DNA from: Melaminivora jejuensis | GTDB taxonomy: Bacteria > Pseudomonadota > Gammaproteobacteria > Burkholderiales > Burkholderiaceae_C | Assembly (NCBI RefSeq): GCF_017811175.1 | Contig: NZ_JACWIJ010000002.1 | Location: forward strand, 3,344,501-3,408,500 | DNA length: 64,000 bases | Direction of reading: 5' to 3' | In this document: positions 23,863 through 32,356 of the stretch, piece by piece | Layout: every line of letters starts with the position of its first letter | How positions within the stretch are numbered: the first letter of the stretch is position 1 | The notes under the pieces: generated by a model | Told to the model about the DNA's origin: nothing | Seen by the model: only the letters and a program-made list of their open reading frames with translations | The model's database searches: none | Position numbers and translations under genes: made by a program

Positions 23863-24213
23863 ATGAAAATCACAGGCAACAATCCGGAACTTGCGAACGC
23901 GCGTTCGGCGCAAGCCGCTGCTGCCCGTCAGCAAGCCAAGACGGCTGCGCCCGCTCCTGCCGCCGAAGCTGCCACCCAAAGCACCCAACGTGCTGCCAGC
24001 GGCGGCGCTGCTGCGGGCGGGGTGCCGGTCACACTGTCCAATACGGCGCGCACGGCGGACGCCAGCCGCAGCGCCTCCGACTTCAACGCCGCCAAGGTCA
24101 AGGCCATCAAGGCGGCCATCGAAAACGGCACCTTCCGCGTCAACGCCGAAGCCGTGGCCGACAAGCTGCTCGGTAACGCCTACGAAACCCTGTCGCGCTT
24201 CGCGCACGGTTGA
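23863..24213 (+). CDS. flgM: Anti-sigma-28 factor FlgM
   Basis: Export-regulated inhibitor of FliA, 116 residues from ATG 23863 (MKITGNNPEL), with a GGAGAGAG ribosome site. The N-terminal half is Ala/Gln-rich and disordered. The sigma-binding C-terminus is clear: FNAAKVKAIKAAIENGTFRVNAEAVADKLLGNA. A frame extension upstream covers the sigma-28 promoter and is rejected. Its target, fliA, converges from the other side at 24725. Confidence 0.93.
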   Translation: MKITGNNPELANARSAQAAAARQQAKTAAPAPAAEAATQSTQRAASGGAAAGGVPVTLSNTARTADASRSASDFNAAKVKAIKAAIENGTFRVNAEAVADKLLGNAYETLSRFAHG

Positions 24214-24242
24214 GCGGCGCAGCCCCGCCCCAGCCCTGGCAC

Positions 24243-24581
24243 ATGGCCACGCCTTCCGACCTCCTGCCCCTGATCGAAGCGCAGCTGCAGCAATTGCAGG
24301 CTGCGCTGTTGTCGTCCGACCCGCTGGCGCTGGAGCAGGGCGCGCAGACGCTGCGCGAGGCCGCCGCCGCCCTGGTGCAGCTGCGCGGCCAGGGGCTGGA
24401 CGGCGCCGCCCAGCAGCGCCTGCAGGCACTGGCCCTGCAGCTGAGCCAGGTGCGCGACCAGCTCGCGCGTGTGCTGGCGCTCACCCAGCAGCGGGCTGTC
24501 GCGCTGCTGCCGCCCGCCGAATCTTTCACCTACGGGCCGGCATCGGCCACGCCGGCACGCATCTACCGCGCACCCGGGTGA
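24243..24581 (+). CDS. flgN: Flagellar export chaperone FlgN
   Basis: A helical protein of 112 residues (ATG 24243, MATPSDLLPLIEAQLQQLQAALLSSDPLALEQ) that by position and composition is FlgN, the chaperone for FlgK and FlgL. It is slightly shorter than typical members. It follows flgM by 29 bases and should share its promoters. A TTG-started version with 11 more residues overlapping flgM is less likely. Confidence 0.8.
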   Translation: MATPSDLLPLIEAQLQQLQAALLSSDPLALEQGAQTLREAAAALVQLRGQGLDGAAQQRLQALALQLSQVRDQLARVLALTQQRAVALLPPAESFTYGPASATPARIYRAPG

Positions 24582-24620
24582 GTCCGGCGCGGCGCGCGCC
24601 GCCCGCGTTGCACTTCAAGA

Positions 24621-24675
24621 AACATAGCTGGAAGCGCTTGCCTGGCAAGGGTTTCAGCCGTTTTTGATCAAAACC
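24621..24675 (+). repeat. Dispersed AGCGCTTG repeat, copy F
   Basis: Reads CATAGCTGGAAGCGCTTG, CCTGGCAAGGGTTTCAGCCG, then TTTTTGATCAAAACC. It is the closest to a consensus and shows the T-rich tail well. It occupies the convergent gap between flgN and fliA. Confidence 0.75.
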
Positions 24676-24724
24676 TTGCAGGTTTGAACAGGCGCAGGCC
24701 GGCAGCCGTGCTGCCGCCTGCCGT

Positions 24725-25441
24725 TCAATGCGCGCGCATCTTGGTGCGCAAGCGCGCAATGGCCTGGCCGTGCAGCTGGCACACGCGCGATTCGGTCACG
24801 CCGAGCACGGCGGCGATCTCCTTGAGGTTGAGGTCGTGCTCGTAGTACATGCCCATGATGTGCTGCTCGCGCTCGGGCAGCTGCCCGATGGCTGCCACCA
24901 GCGAGCTGCGCAGGCGCTGGTCGCGCAGGAGGGCCATGGGGTCGGCGGCGCTGTCGCTGACGTGGCGGTCGAGGAAGCTCTCGCTGTCGTCGTCGCCCTG
25001 GTACATGTCCTCCAGATAGACCAATTGCGTGCCGCGCACCTTGCCCAGCAGGCTCTGGTATTCCTGCAGGCTGATGCCCAGCTCGTCGGCGATTTCCGAC
25101 TCCAGCGGGCTGCGGCCCAGGCGCTGCTCGGCGCGGTGCAGGGCCTGCTCGATGTCCTTTTGGCTCTTGCGCGAGCTGCGGCTCATCCAGTCGCCGCCGC
25201 GCAGCTCGTCGAGCATGGCGCCGCGGATGCGCTGGCTGGCAAAAGTCTCGAACTGCACGCCCTGCGCCACCTCGTAGCGCGACAGGGCATCGGTCAGGCC
25301 GATCATGCCGACCTGGATCAGATCGTCGAGTTCGACGTTGGGGGGAAGCTTGGCAATCATGTGATGGGCGATGCGGCGCACCAGCGGCAGATGCTGGGTG
25401 AGCAGCGCATCCCGATCAAGCTGGCCTTTCGCGGTGTACAT
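24725..25441 (-). CDS. fliA: Flagellar sigma factor FliA (sigma-28)
   Basis: RNA polymerase sigma factor of 238 residues from ATG 25441 (MYTAKGQLDRDALLTQHLPLVRRIAHHMIAKLP). Region 2 has LDDLIQVGMIGLTDALSRYE and FETFASQRIRGAMLDELRGGDWM, region 3 the LGISLQEYQSLL segment, and region 4 LPEREQHIMGMYYEHDLNLKEIAAVLGVTESRVCQLHGQAIARLR. It controls late flagellar genes, and matching promoters are visible before flgM, the second flagellin and perhaps fliS. It is the last gene of the flhB-flhA-flhF cluster. Confidence 0.96.
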   Translation of the reverse strand: MYTAKGQLDRDALLTQHLPLVRRIAHHMIAKLPPNVELDDLIQVGMIGLTDALSRYEVAQGVQFETFASQRIRGAMLDELRGGDWMSRSSRKSQKDIEQALHRAEQRLGRSPLESEIADELGISLQEYQSLLGKVRGTQLVYLEDMYQGDDDSESFLDRHVSDSAADPMALLRDQRLRSSLVAAIGQLPEREQHIMGMYYEHDLNLKEIAAVLGVTESRVCQLHGQAIARLRTKMRAH

Positions 25442-25449
25442 GGTGGAGC

Positions 25450-26220
25450 CTAGTGTTCCTGATACGAAGGGGCGCGCAGGCCCAGCGGGGCGCTGGCGTC
25501 CATGGTGCAAGCGTTCTCCAGCAGCTGCAGGGCCAGGCGCTGGATGTCCGGCGCATGTCCGGCTGCCACCGTCGTGGTGTGTACGCGCAGGCCGAGCTGG
25601 GCGGCGGCGCTGGCCTGCAGCGTGGCCAGCGCCTCGGCGGTCGGCCTGGACTGCATGGGTGCGCCGGGCGGACGCACCGAGGCCACGACGCAGGCCGGCG
25701 GGCCGGCGTGCAGGGCCAGGTGCTTGAGTTGGCGGTAGGTGCCCACCAGGCCCTGGGCCGCCGGGCCGGTCATGATCAGCGGCACGCCGGTGCTGGCCTG
25801 CACCAGCGGGGTCAGCAAGGGCACGGGCGCATACAGCACCGCCACGGCGTAGCTGCGAAACAGCGCGCCCAGCTGCGCCAGCGCCGCCGGGCCGGTGCGC
25901 CGCGCCAGCTGCGCCAGGCCCTGCGTCGAGGGCAACACGGCCAGCGAGGAGCTGATCGGGGCCATGCCTTCGGGCCAGACCATGCCGCCCAGCAGCTGGC
26001 GCAGGCCCGGCGCACGCTCGCTCTCGGCCGTGGTGCCATCGAGCACCAGCACCGAGTGCGACAGGCGCTGCAGGCTGGAGCAGATCTGCCACAGCGTCTC
26101 CAGCTCGGTGCTGCCGGTGTTGCCATCGGCCTGGCTGACCACGGGCAGCACGCGCAGCTGCTGCTCGGGTGTGAAGCTGTGCAGGCCGGCGGCCTGGTGC
26201 AAGGCGGTGTCAAGCCACAT
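25450..26220 (-). CDS. Degenerate FlhG/MinD-like protein between flhF and fliA
   Basis: A 256-residue protein occupying the place where flhG (fleN) normally lies between flhF and fliA. FlhG is a ParA/MinD ATPase with a KGGVGKT Walker A near its N-terminus. Here the matching region reads RVLPVVSQADGNTGSTELETLWQICSSLQR, with no lysine-rich P-loop, while LSHSVLVLDGTTAE could be the remnant of the following strand. Its start overlaps flhF by 11 bases, so it is translationally coupled. It may have kept the fold and partner contacts for polar placement or number control but cannot bind ATP in the usual way. The family assignment is by position and weak similarity only. Confidence 0.5.
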   Translation of the reverse strand: MWLDTALHQAAGLHSFTPEQQLRVLPVVSQADGNTGSTELETLWQICSSLQRLSHSVLVLDGTTAESERAPGLRQLLGGMVWPEGMAPISSSLAVLPSTQGLAQLARRTGPAALAQLGALFRSYAVAVLYAPVPLLTPLVQASTGVPLIMTGPAAQGLVGTYRQLKHLALHAGPPACVVASVRPPGAPMQSRPTAEALATLQASAAAQLGLRVHTTTVAAGHAPDIQRLALQLLENACTMDASAPLGLRAPSYQEH

Positions 26221-27802
26221 GGTCGAGTCCTGTCTCGTGCGCCATTGCCGCAGTGGCCGGCGAGAAGATGAAATTCAGATCGATCTCGCGCGGATCGAAG
26301 GCCGAGCGCACGTTGGCGCGCATCGAGGCGGCCACCAGCTGCTGGGCGCTGGCAGCCTCCCAGTCCTCGGGTACGCGCTGGCCGTTGGTGGTGCCGCGCA
26401 GCGTCATCTGGTGGCGGATCAGCGCGTCCATGGCCGGCCCCAGCTTCACCGCCTCGTCCACCTTGGACAGGATGGCCTGCTGCGTGCCGGTGGTCTTGAA
26501 GCCGGTGAACACGTCATCCAGCGTGTCGCCGTGGCTGGCGGCGTTGAGCACCAGCAGGCGCTGCACGTCCGGCAGATCGAGCATCCCCAGCAGGTCGCCG
26601 CGACGCGGATCGCGCGGGGCCACGCCGGTGGTGTCGATCAGCACCAACTTCTTGTTGGCCAGCAGGCCCAGCAAGTCCTGCAGTGCGGCGCGGTCGTGCG
26701 CCAGGTGCGCCACCACGCCCAACATGCGGCCATACGAGCGCAGTTGCTCGTGCGCGCCCATGCGGTAGGTGTCCAGCGTGATCAGGCCGACGCTGGCCGG
26801 GCCGTGCTCGCGGGCGCACAGGGCGGCCAGCTTGGCGCAGGTCGTGGTCTTGCCCACGCCGGTGGGGCCGACCAGCGCCCAGATGCCGCCTTCCTCGTGC
26901 AGCGGCAGGCTGTCCTCGTCGGTGCGCAGGTTGCGCCCCAGCACCTCGATCATCCAGCGCACCGCCTCGGCGGGCGGCAGGCCCTCGGGCAGATGCTCCA
27001 GCACGGCGCGCGACAGGGCGGGCGAGTAGCCGGCGCGGATCAGTTTCAGGATCAGGTTGGATTGCAGCGGGTCTTGCCGCGCCTGGCCCAGCCAGGCCAT
27101 GGTGTTGAAGCGCTCCTCGATCAGCTCCTTCATGGACTGCAGCTCCTTCATGACCTGCTGCTGCGGGTCGGGGGCGGTGTGCAGCACGGGCGCTGACTGG
27201 GTGCGGCGCGGTGCGCTGCCGATTTGCTGCGCGCCTAGGGCGGCGTGCATGACGGGCGGGCGCAGCGGGTTGTGGCGCGCCAGCGAGGTGTCGGGCAGCT
27301 GCTGCTGCGGTGCCGGCGGGCGGGCGCTCGACCGCGCCGGGCTTGCCGGCTGGGCGTATTCGGGCTGGCGGTCGGCTGGTGCGCTGCCGTGCAGCGCCTC
27401 ATGGCGGCGGCGCAACATGCGCTCGCGCACGTAGTCCTGGAAGGACAGCGTACTCATGGCCAGCTGCTCGGCGTCGCGCGCCACGGTGCCGGGCGCGGCG
27501 GAGGGCTGCGCCCGCGCTGCCACCGGCGTCCGCTCAATGCCGGCGGCCAGATCGTCGGCGCGCTCTTGCAGGCGGCTGGCGCGCGCCGGTGCTGCGGCTG
27601 CGGCTGGGTTGGGTGCGGCGCCGACGGTTTCCACGTTGGTGGTCTCCTGCAGCGACGACAGGGTTTCCTCTGCCGTGGCCATGACTTCCACGCCGCCGGG
27701 GATTTGCCGGTTGGACAGGATCAGCGTGTCGTCGCCGAAAGCCATGCGGGCCTTGGCCAGCGCCTCGCGGGCCGTGGGTGCGGTGAAGCGTTTGATGTTC
27801 AT
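26210..27802 (-). CDS. flhF: Flagellar biosynthesis GTPase FlhF
   Basis: SRP-type GTPase of 530 residues that sets the site and number of flagella. The N-terminus has MNIKRFTAPTAREALAKARMAFGDDTLILSNR, typical of FlhF, followed by a long disordered Ala/Pro-rich linker. The NG domain has GPTGVGKTTTCAKLA at about 312-326, LITLDTYRMGAHEQL, and VLIDTTG at about 393-399. Its first four bases overlap flhA, and its end overlaps the next gene. Confidence 0.95.
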   Translation of the reverse strand: MNIKRFTAPTAREALAKARMAFGDDTLILSNRQIPGGVEVMATAEETLSSLQETTNVETVGAAPNPAAAAAPARASRLQERADDLAAGIERTPVAARAQPSAAPGTVARDAEQLAMSTLSFQDYVRERMLRRRHEALHGSAPADRQPEYAQPASPARSSARPPAPQQQLPDTSLARHNPLRPPVMHAALGAQQIGSAPRRTQSAPVLHTAPDPQQQVMKELQSMKELIEERFNTMAWLGQARQDPLQSNLILKLIRAGYSPALSRAVLEHLPEGLPPAEAVRWMIEVLGRNLRTDEDSLPLHEEGGIWALVGPTGVGKTTTCAKLAALCAREHGPASVGLITLDTYRMGAHEQLRSYGRMLGVVAHLAHDRAALQDLLGLLANKKLVLIDTTGVAPRDPRRGDLLGMLDLPDVQRLLVLNAASHGDTLDDVFTGFKTTGTQQAILSKVDEAVKLGPAMDALIRHQMTLRGTTNGQRVPEDWEAASAQQLVAASMRANVRSAFDPREIDLNFIFSPATAAMAHETGLDHVA

Positions 27803-29883
27803 GCGGATGCCCCTTGCAGGATCGGGCCGATGCGGATGGTGTGGGTTTCAGGGATTTCGCTGTGGGCCAGCACCTGCAGGCGCGGCGCCACACGGCGTAC
27901 CAGGCGGGAGATCGCGCTGCGGATGGCGTCGGGCACCAGCAGGCAGGCGGGCAGGCCGACCTCTTCTTGCTTGATGGCCACTTCGGCAGCCTTTTGCGTC
28001 AGCAGATCGGCCACGCCCGGGTCGAGCGAGGGGCCGCTGGCGTTGCCCAGGGCCTGCACCAGCAGGCGCTCCAGGCCGGGCTCGATGGCAATCACGTTCA
28101 GCTCGTGCGTCGGGCCGTAGATCTGCTGCACGATGGCCGGCGCCAGGGCGATGCGCACACGCCGCGCCAGCTCCTGCGGGTCTTGCGTGCTGGCGGCGTG
28201 CTCGGCCAGGGTTTCGATGATGGTGCGGATGTCGCGGATGTGGACAGCTTCTTCCAGCAAGAGCTGCAGCACCTTCTGGAATACGGTGATGGAGACCATC
28301 TTGGGCACGACCTCCTCGATCAGTTTGGGCGCCAGGCGTGTGACGTGCTCGACCAGTTGCTGCGTCTCGGTACGCGACAAGAGCTTGGCCGCCTGCACTT
28401 GCATCAAGTGTGACAAATGGGTCGCCATGACGGTTTCCGAATCAACGACGGTAAAGCCCGCCATTTGCGCCGCTTCGCGCTGGCCGGCATCGATCCAGTG
28501 CGCCGGCAGGCCAAACGCCGGGTCGGTGGTGGCGGTGCCGATCAGCGGCGTCGTGATGCCGCCGGGGTTGATGGCCAGGAACATGCCCGGGTGTGCCTCG
28601 CCCTCGCCGACCACCACGCCGCGCAGCGTGATGCGGTAGGCGCTGGGCTTGAGCTCCAGGTTGTCGCGCACGTGGACGGCGGGCGGCAGAAAGCCCACCT
28701 CCTGCGCGAACTTGCGCCGCACGCCCTTGATGCGCGTGAGCAAGTCGCCCTGGCGGCTCTTGTCCACCAGTGCAATCAGGCGGTAGCCCAGCTCCAGGCC
28801 GAGCAGGTCGATGGGCTGCAGATCGTCCCAGGTGGCCTCGCCGTCGCCCGCCGGGGCGGCAGGTGCCTCCTCGACCGGGGCCGGGCGGCTCTGGCGCTGG
28901 TGCAGCAGCCAGGCGGTCCAGCACAGGGCGCCCCCCATGATCAGGAACACGGCGTGCGGCATCCCCGGAATCAGCCCCAGCAGCACCAGGATGGCGCCGG
29001 CCACGCCCAGCACGCGCGGCGACATGAACAGCTGCTGCACGATCTGCTGGCCCATGTCGTTGTCCTTGCCGACGCGCGAGATGACCATCGCGGCGGCCAC
29101 GGAAATGAGCAGGCCCGGAATCTGCGCCACCAGCGCATCGCCCACGGCCAGCAGGATGTAGCTGTCGGCGGCGGCGCCGGCGGACAGGCCGTGCTGCAAC
29201 ATGCCGATGGCGAAGCCGCCGATGATGTTGATGATCAGGATCAGGATGCCGGCGATGGCGTCGCCGCGCACGAACTTGCTGGCGCCGTCCATGGAGCCAA
29301 AGAAGTTGGCCTCCTCCTGCACCTCGGCGCGGCGGCGCTTGGCCTCCTTTTCATCGATCAGGCCGGCGTTGAGGTCGGCGTCCACCGCCATCTGCTTGCC
29401 CGGCATGGCATCCAGCGTGAAGCGCGCCGAGACCTCGGCGATGCGCTCGGCGCCCTTGGTCACCACGACGAAGTTGATGACCACCAGGATGGCGAACACG
29501 ATCAGGCCGACGGCGAAGTTGCCGCCGATCAAAAAATGCCCGAAGGCCTCAATCACCTTGCCGGCAGCGCCCGGGCCGGTATGGCCGTCGAGCAGCACCA
29601 CGCGGGTGGAGGCGACGTTGAGCGACAGGCGCATCAGCGTGGTGAGCAGCAGCACGGTCGGAAACGCCGCGAAATCCAGCGGCCGCAGCATGTAGGCCGC
29701 CACCATCATGACCATCAGCGCCACGGCGATGTTGAGCGTGAAGAAGGTGTCCAGCAGCCACGCCGGCATGGGCAGCACCATCAGCGCCAGGATGGCAACC
29801 ACCAGCAGCGGCGCCGACAGCCCGGGCAGGGCGCCGGCCCACTGGCGCATCGAAGGGGCCGGGGAGAGGGAAGGTGACGTCAT
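27799..29883 (-). CDS. flhA: Flagellar export gate protein FlhA
   Basis: Export-gate component of 694 residues. The N-terminal half has about eight membrane segments and the FHIPEP loop signatures (RLSLNVASTRVVLLDGH, KGAERIAEVSARFTLDAMPGKQMAVDADLNAG). The C-terminal half is the cytoplasmic substrate-docking domain ending at IRIGPILQGASA. It overlaps flhF by 4 bases and follows flhB by 21. Confidence 0.96.
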   Translation of the reverse strand: MTSPSLSPAPSMRQWAGALPGLSAPLLVVAILALMVLPMPAWLLDTFFTLNIAVALMVMMVAAYMLRPLDFAAFPTVLLLTTLMRLSLNVASTRVVLLDGHTGPGAAGKVIEAFGHFLIGGNFAVGLIVFAILVVINFVVVTKGAERIAEVSARFTLDAMPGKQMAVDADLNAGLIDEKEAKRRRAEVQEEANFFGSMDGASKFVRGDAIAGILILIINIIGGFAIGMLQHGLSAGAAADSYILLAVGDALVAQIPGLLISVAAAMVISRVGKDNDMGQQIVQQLFMSPRVLGVAGAILVLLGLIPGMPHAVFLIMGGALCWTAWLLHQRQSRPAPVEEAPAAPAGDGEATWDDLQPIDLLGLELGYRLIALVDKSRQGDLLTRIKGVRRKFAQEVGFLPPAVHVRDNLELKPSAYRITLRGVVVGEGEAHPGMFLAINPGGITTPLIGTATTDPAFGLPAHWIDAGQREAAQMAGFTVVDSETVMATHLSHLMQVQAAKLLSRTETQQLVEHVTRLAPKLIEEVVPKMVSITVFQKVLQLLLEEAVHIRDIRTIIETLAEHAASTQDPQELARRVRIALAPAIVQQIYGPTHELNVIAIEPGLERLLVQALGNASGPSLDPGVADLLTQKAAEVAIKQEEVGLPACLLVPDAIRSAISRLVRRVAPRLQVLAHSEIPETHTIRIGPILQGASA

Positions 29884-29904
29884 GGCCTTGGCTTCAAACG
29901 GATG

Positions 29905-31077
29905 TCATGCAGCGCCCTGGCGGCGGGCGGTCGGAATGCGGCGCAGTGCCTGCGGCGAATGCGGATCGAGCTCGGGCGGCACCTGCGGCTCGGGCTGGGC
30001 CTCCAGCAGCGCCTTGGAGCTGCGCATGGCGGCCTTCAGGCGATAGACGTAAGCCAGCACCTGAGCGACGGCGGTGTAGAGCTGCGTCGGGATGGGCTGA
30101 TCGAGCTCGGCGTGGGCGTACAGCGCGCGCGCCAGCACCGGCGACTGCAGCACCGGCACGTCGTGCTGGCGCGCCAGGTCGCGAATCTTGAAGGCCAGCA
30201 GATCTGTGCCTCGGGAGATGACCTGCGGCGCGGCCATGCTGGCCTCGTCGTACTTGAGCGCCACGGCGTAGTGCGTCGGGTTCATGAGCACGAAGTCGGC
30301 CTTGGGCACGGCGGCGATGCTCATGCCGTCGGCGATCTCGCGCGCCTTCTGGCGCATCCGGCCCTTGAGCTGCGGGTTGCCGTCGGAGTCCTTGTGCTCC
30401 TGCTTGACCTCCTCATGGCTCATCTTCAGGCGCGACTTGAAGAAGAAGGCCTGCAGCGGCACGTCCACCACGGCGAACAGGAACACCACCAGCAGAAGCA
30501 GCGCCATGCCCGAGACGATCCACTGCCCGGCCTGGCGCAGCGCCACCGGCGAGGGCTGCAGCACCAGTTGCGCCATGCGCTCGATGTCGCTGGCCATGAA
30601 CTTCCAGGCCACGAAGGCCAGGATGGCCGTCATCAAGACCATCTTGGAGACGTTGGCCAGCTGCTGCTTGGAAAACAGGTTGGCAAAACCCTTGATCGGG
30701 TTGAGCCGGTTGAACTGCGGGCTGATGGGCTTGAGGCTCAGGATCAGGCCGCCGGCGCCCAGCGCCGCCAGTACCGAGGCCAGGCTGGTCAGCGCGGCAA
30801 AGCCGGCACTGCCGGCCACGCCCAGCAGCACCAGGGTTTTCAGGCGCAGCACCATGTCGCCGGGCGAGCGCACGGCCACGGCATCGAACACCAGGCTGTG
30901 GCGCATGGCGCGCTGCAGGTGCTCGACAAAGTACGGCAGCAGCACCAGCAGGGCCACCGCGCCCACGCCCAGGATGGCCAGGTGCGACAGGTCGCGCGAG
31001 CGCGCGGCCTGGCCGTCCTGGCGGGCCTTTTGCAGCTTGCGCTCGGTTGCGGGGAGATTCTTGTCCTGGGAGCTCAT
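29905..31077 (-). CDS. flhB: Flagellar export switch protein FlhB
   Basis: Export-specificity switch of 390 residues with four membrane segments. The autocleavage site NPTH is in ADFVLMNPTHYAVALKYDE at about residues 268-271. The C-terminal cytoplasmic domain, after PVLQSPVLARALYAHAELDQPIP, carries a tail rich in Pro and Glu. A perfect 8-base hairpin sits 3 bases before the start codon where a ribosome site would be expected (separate entry). Confidence 0.96.
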   Translation of the reverse strand: MSSQDKNLPATERKLQKARQDGQAARSRDLSHLAILGVGAVALLVLLPYFVEHLQRAMRHSLVFDAVAVRSPGDMVLRLKTLVLLGVAGSAGFAALTSLASVLAALGAGGLILSLKPISPQFNRLNPIKGFANLFSKQQLANVSKMVLMTAILAFVAWKFMASDIERMAQLVLQPSPVALRQAGQWIVSGMALLLLVVFLFAVVDVPLQAFFFKSRLKMSHEEVKQEHKDSDGNPQLKGRMRQKAREIADGMSIAAVPKADFVLMNPTHYAVALKYDEASMAAPQVISRGTDLLAFKIRDLARQHDVPVLQSPVLARALYAHAELDQPIPTQLYTAVAQVLAYVYRLKAAMRSSKALLEAQPEPQVPPELDPHSPQALRRIPTARRQGAA

Positions 31078-31080
31078 GGT

Positions 31081-31102
31081 GGCGTGACTTCTGGGTCACG
31101 CC
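31081..31102. promoter_or_regulatory. Hairpin directly upstream of the flhB start
   Basis: GGCGTGAC-TTCTGG-GTCACGCC, a perfect 8-base stem with a 6-base loop ending 3 bases before the flhB ATG. A second inverted repeat, AAGCCCGAA / TTCGGGCTT, lies at 31129-31168. No separate Shine-Dalgarno is visible, so the hairpin may set flhB translation. Confidence 0.45.
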
Positions 31103-31194
31103 ATTGTCGGAAACCGCCGGTAAAGCTAAAGCCCGAATAGACGGGTTGCGAGGCCGTATTTCGGGCTTGTCAGGACATTCTTTGCGCTACTTAA

Positions 31195-31250
31195 AAGATA
31201 GCTATTAGCGCTTGCTGGGCAAGGGTTTGCGGCTGTTTTCGTCAAAAGCC
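31195..31250 (+). repeat. Dispersed AGCGCTTG repeat, copy G
   Basis: Reads AAGATAGCTATTAGCGCTTG, CTGGGCAAGGGTTTGCGGCT, then GTTTTCGTCAAAAG. It lies between cheZ and flhB and runs into the last codons of cheZ. Confidence 0.7.
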
Positions 31251-31865
31251 CAGGCTGGCCAGCAAATCGTCCACCTGCGACTGGCTGGTGACCACGTCGG
31301 GCGTCGCTTCCGGGTTGACGACCGGGCCTTGCAGCGGCTCGGGGGCTGGCATGGCCGGCGCTGCGCTGCCCGGCGGCGCAGTCTGGATCAGCAGCTGCAC
31401 CAGCTGCTCCTCCAGTGTCGAGGCCAGGCGCACCACGCGGGCGATGACTTGGCCGGTGAGGTCGTGGAAGTCCTGCGCCATCATGATTTCGGTCAGGTGC
31501 GTGTCGGCCTCTTGCGTCGCGCCCTCGATGTCCCCCAGGGCGTTATAGACCTCGCCCTTGGCCACGGCGGCCACCGGGTCGGCCACCAGCGCGGCGCGCA
31601 CGCGGCGGGCCTCGCTGGCGATGTGGTCGTGCTGCGCCTTGGCCAGCTCCACGCGCGAGAGGACTTTTTCGGCCGCCTCGCCGGTCAGCCGGGCGATGTA
31701 GGACAGGCGGCTTTGCGCATCGGGCAGCTCGCCCATGCTGCCGCGCAATTGCTGGGCGTAGCCCAGTTCGTTGAGGGCGTTGTGCAACTGGCGCGTGAGC
31801 TGGCCGATCTTCAGGTGGACGCTTGTCCCTTCCCCGGCTGTCCCTGCCTCGCTGGCCGCCTGCAT
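31242..31865 (-). CDS. cheZ: Chemotaxis phosphatase CheZ
   Basis: CheY-P phosphatase of 207 residues. The helical hairpin with the catalytic region is DTHLTEIMMAQDFHDLTGQVIARVVRLASTLEEQLVQLL (about 135-175; the QDFHDLTGQ motif contains the active glutamine). The C-terminal CheY-binding tail is DVVTSQSQVDDLLASLGF. It follows cheY after one base; the two act together on the motor switch. Confidence 0.95.
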   Translation of the reverse strand: MQAASEAGTAGEGTSVHLKIGQLTRQLHNALNELGYAQQLRGSMGELPDAQSRLSYIARLTGEAAEKVLSRVELAKAQHDHIASEARRVRAALVADPVAAVAKGEVYNALGDIEGATQEADTHLTEIMMAQDFHDLTGQVIARVVRLASTLEEQLVQLLIQTAPPGSAAPAMPAPEPLQGPVVNPEATPDVVTSQSQVDDLLASLGF

Positions 31866-31866
31866 G

Positions 31867-32253
31867 TCACAGCCCCAGCTTCTGGATGATCAGGGTGATC
31901 TTCTCTTCCAGCGTGGCCTTGGTGAAGGGCTTGACGATGTAGCCGGCGGCGCCCTGCTGGGCGGCGGCCACGATGTCTTCCTTGCGCGCCTCGGCGGTGA
32001 CCATCAGCACCGGCAGGTGCTTGAGTTTTTCGTCCTTCTTGATCTCGACCAGCAACTGAAAGCCGTTCATGTTGGGCATGTTGATATCGGTGATGACGAA
32101 GTCGAACTTCATGTTGCGCAGCTTGTTGAGCGCAACCACGCCGTCTTCGGCCTCTTCGGCATCGGCATAGCCGCTTTCCTTGAGCAGGTTGCGCACGATG
32201 CGGCGCATGGTGGAGAAATCGTCAACGATCAGGAAACGAAGGGCAGAGGACAC
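31867..32253 (-). CDS. cheY: Chemotaxis response regulator CheY
   Basis: Single-domain receiver of 128 residues. The acidic pocket (DDF), the phosphorylated Asp in [17 protein letters not shown] (about residue 57), the Thr in MVTAEA and the Lys in YIVKPFT are all present. It binds FliM when phosphorylated. The gene is 103 bases after motB on the same strand and is coupled to cheZ. No cheA or cheW is in the window. Confidence 0.96.
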   Translation of the reverse strand: MSSALRFLIVDDFSTMRRIVRNLLKESGYADAEEAEDGVVALNKLRNMKFDFVITDINMPNMNGFQLLVEIKKDEKLKHLPVLMVTAEARKEDIVAAAQQGAAGYIVKPFTKATLEEKITLIIQKLGL

Positions 32254-32356
32254 GAAGGACCCTTTCGGTCGAAATTACAGGGCTGAATACAAAATCGCAG
32301 CGCCAAGGCTGCCCGCACGGATTGTCACGATAGCGCAGGCAGGCGGCAAGCAAGGG

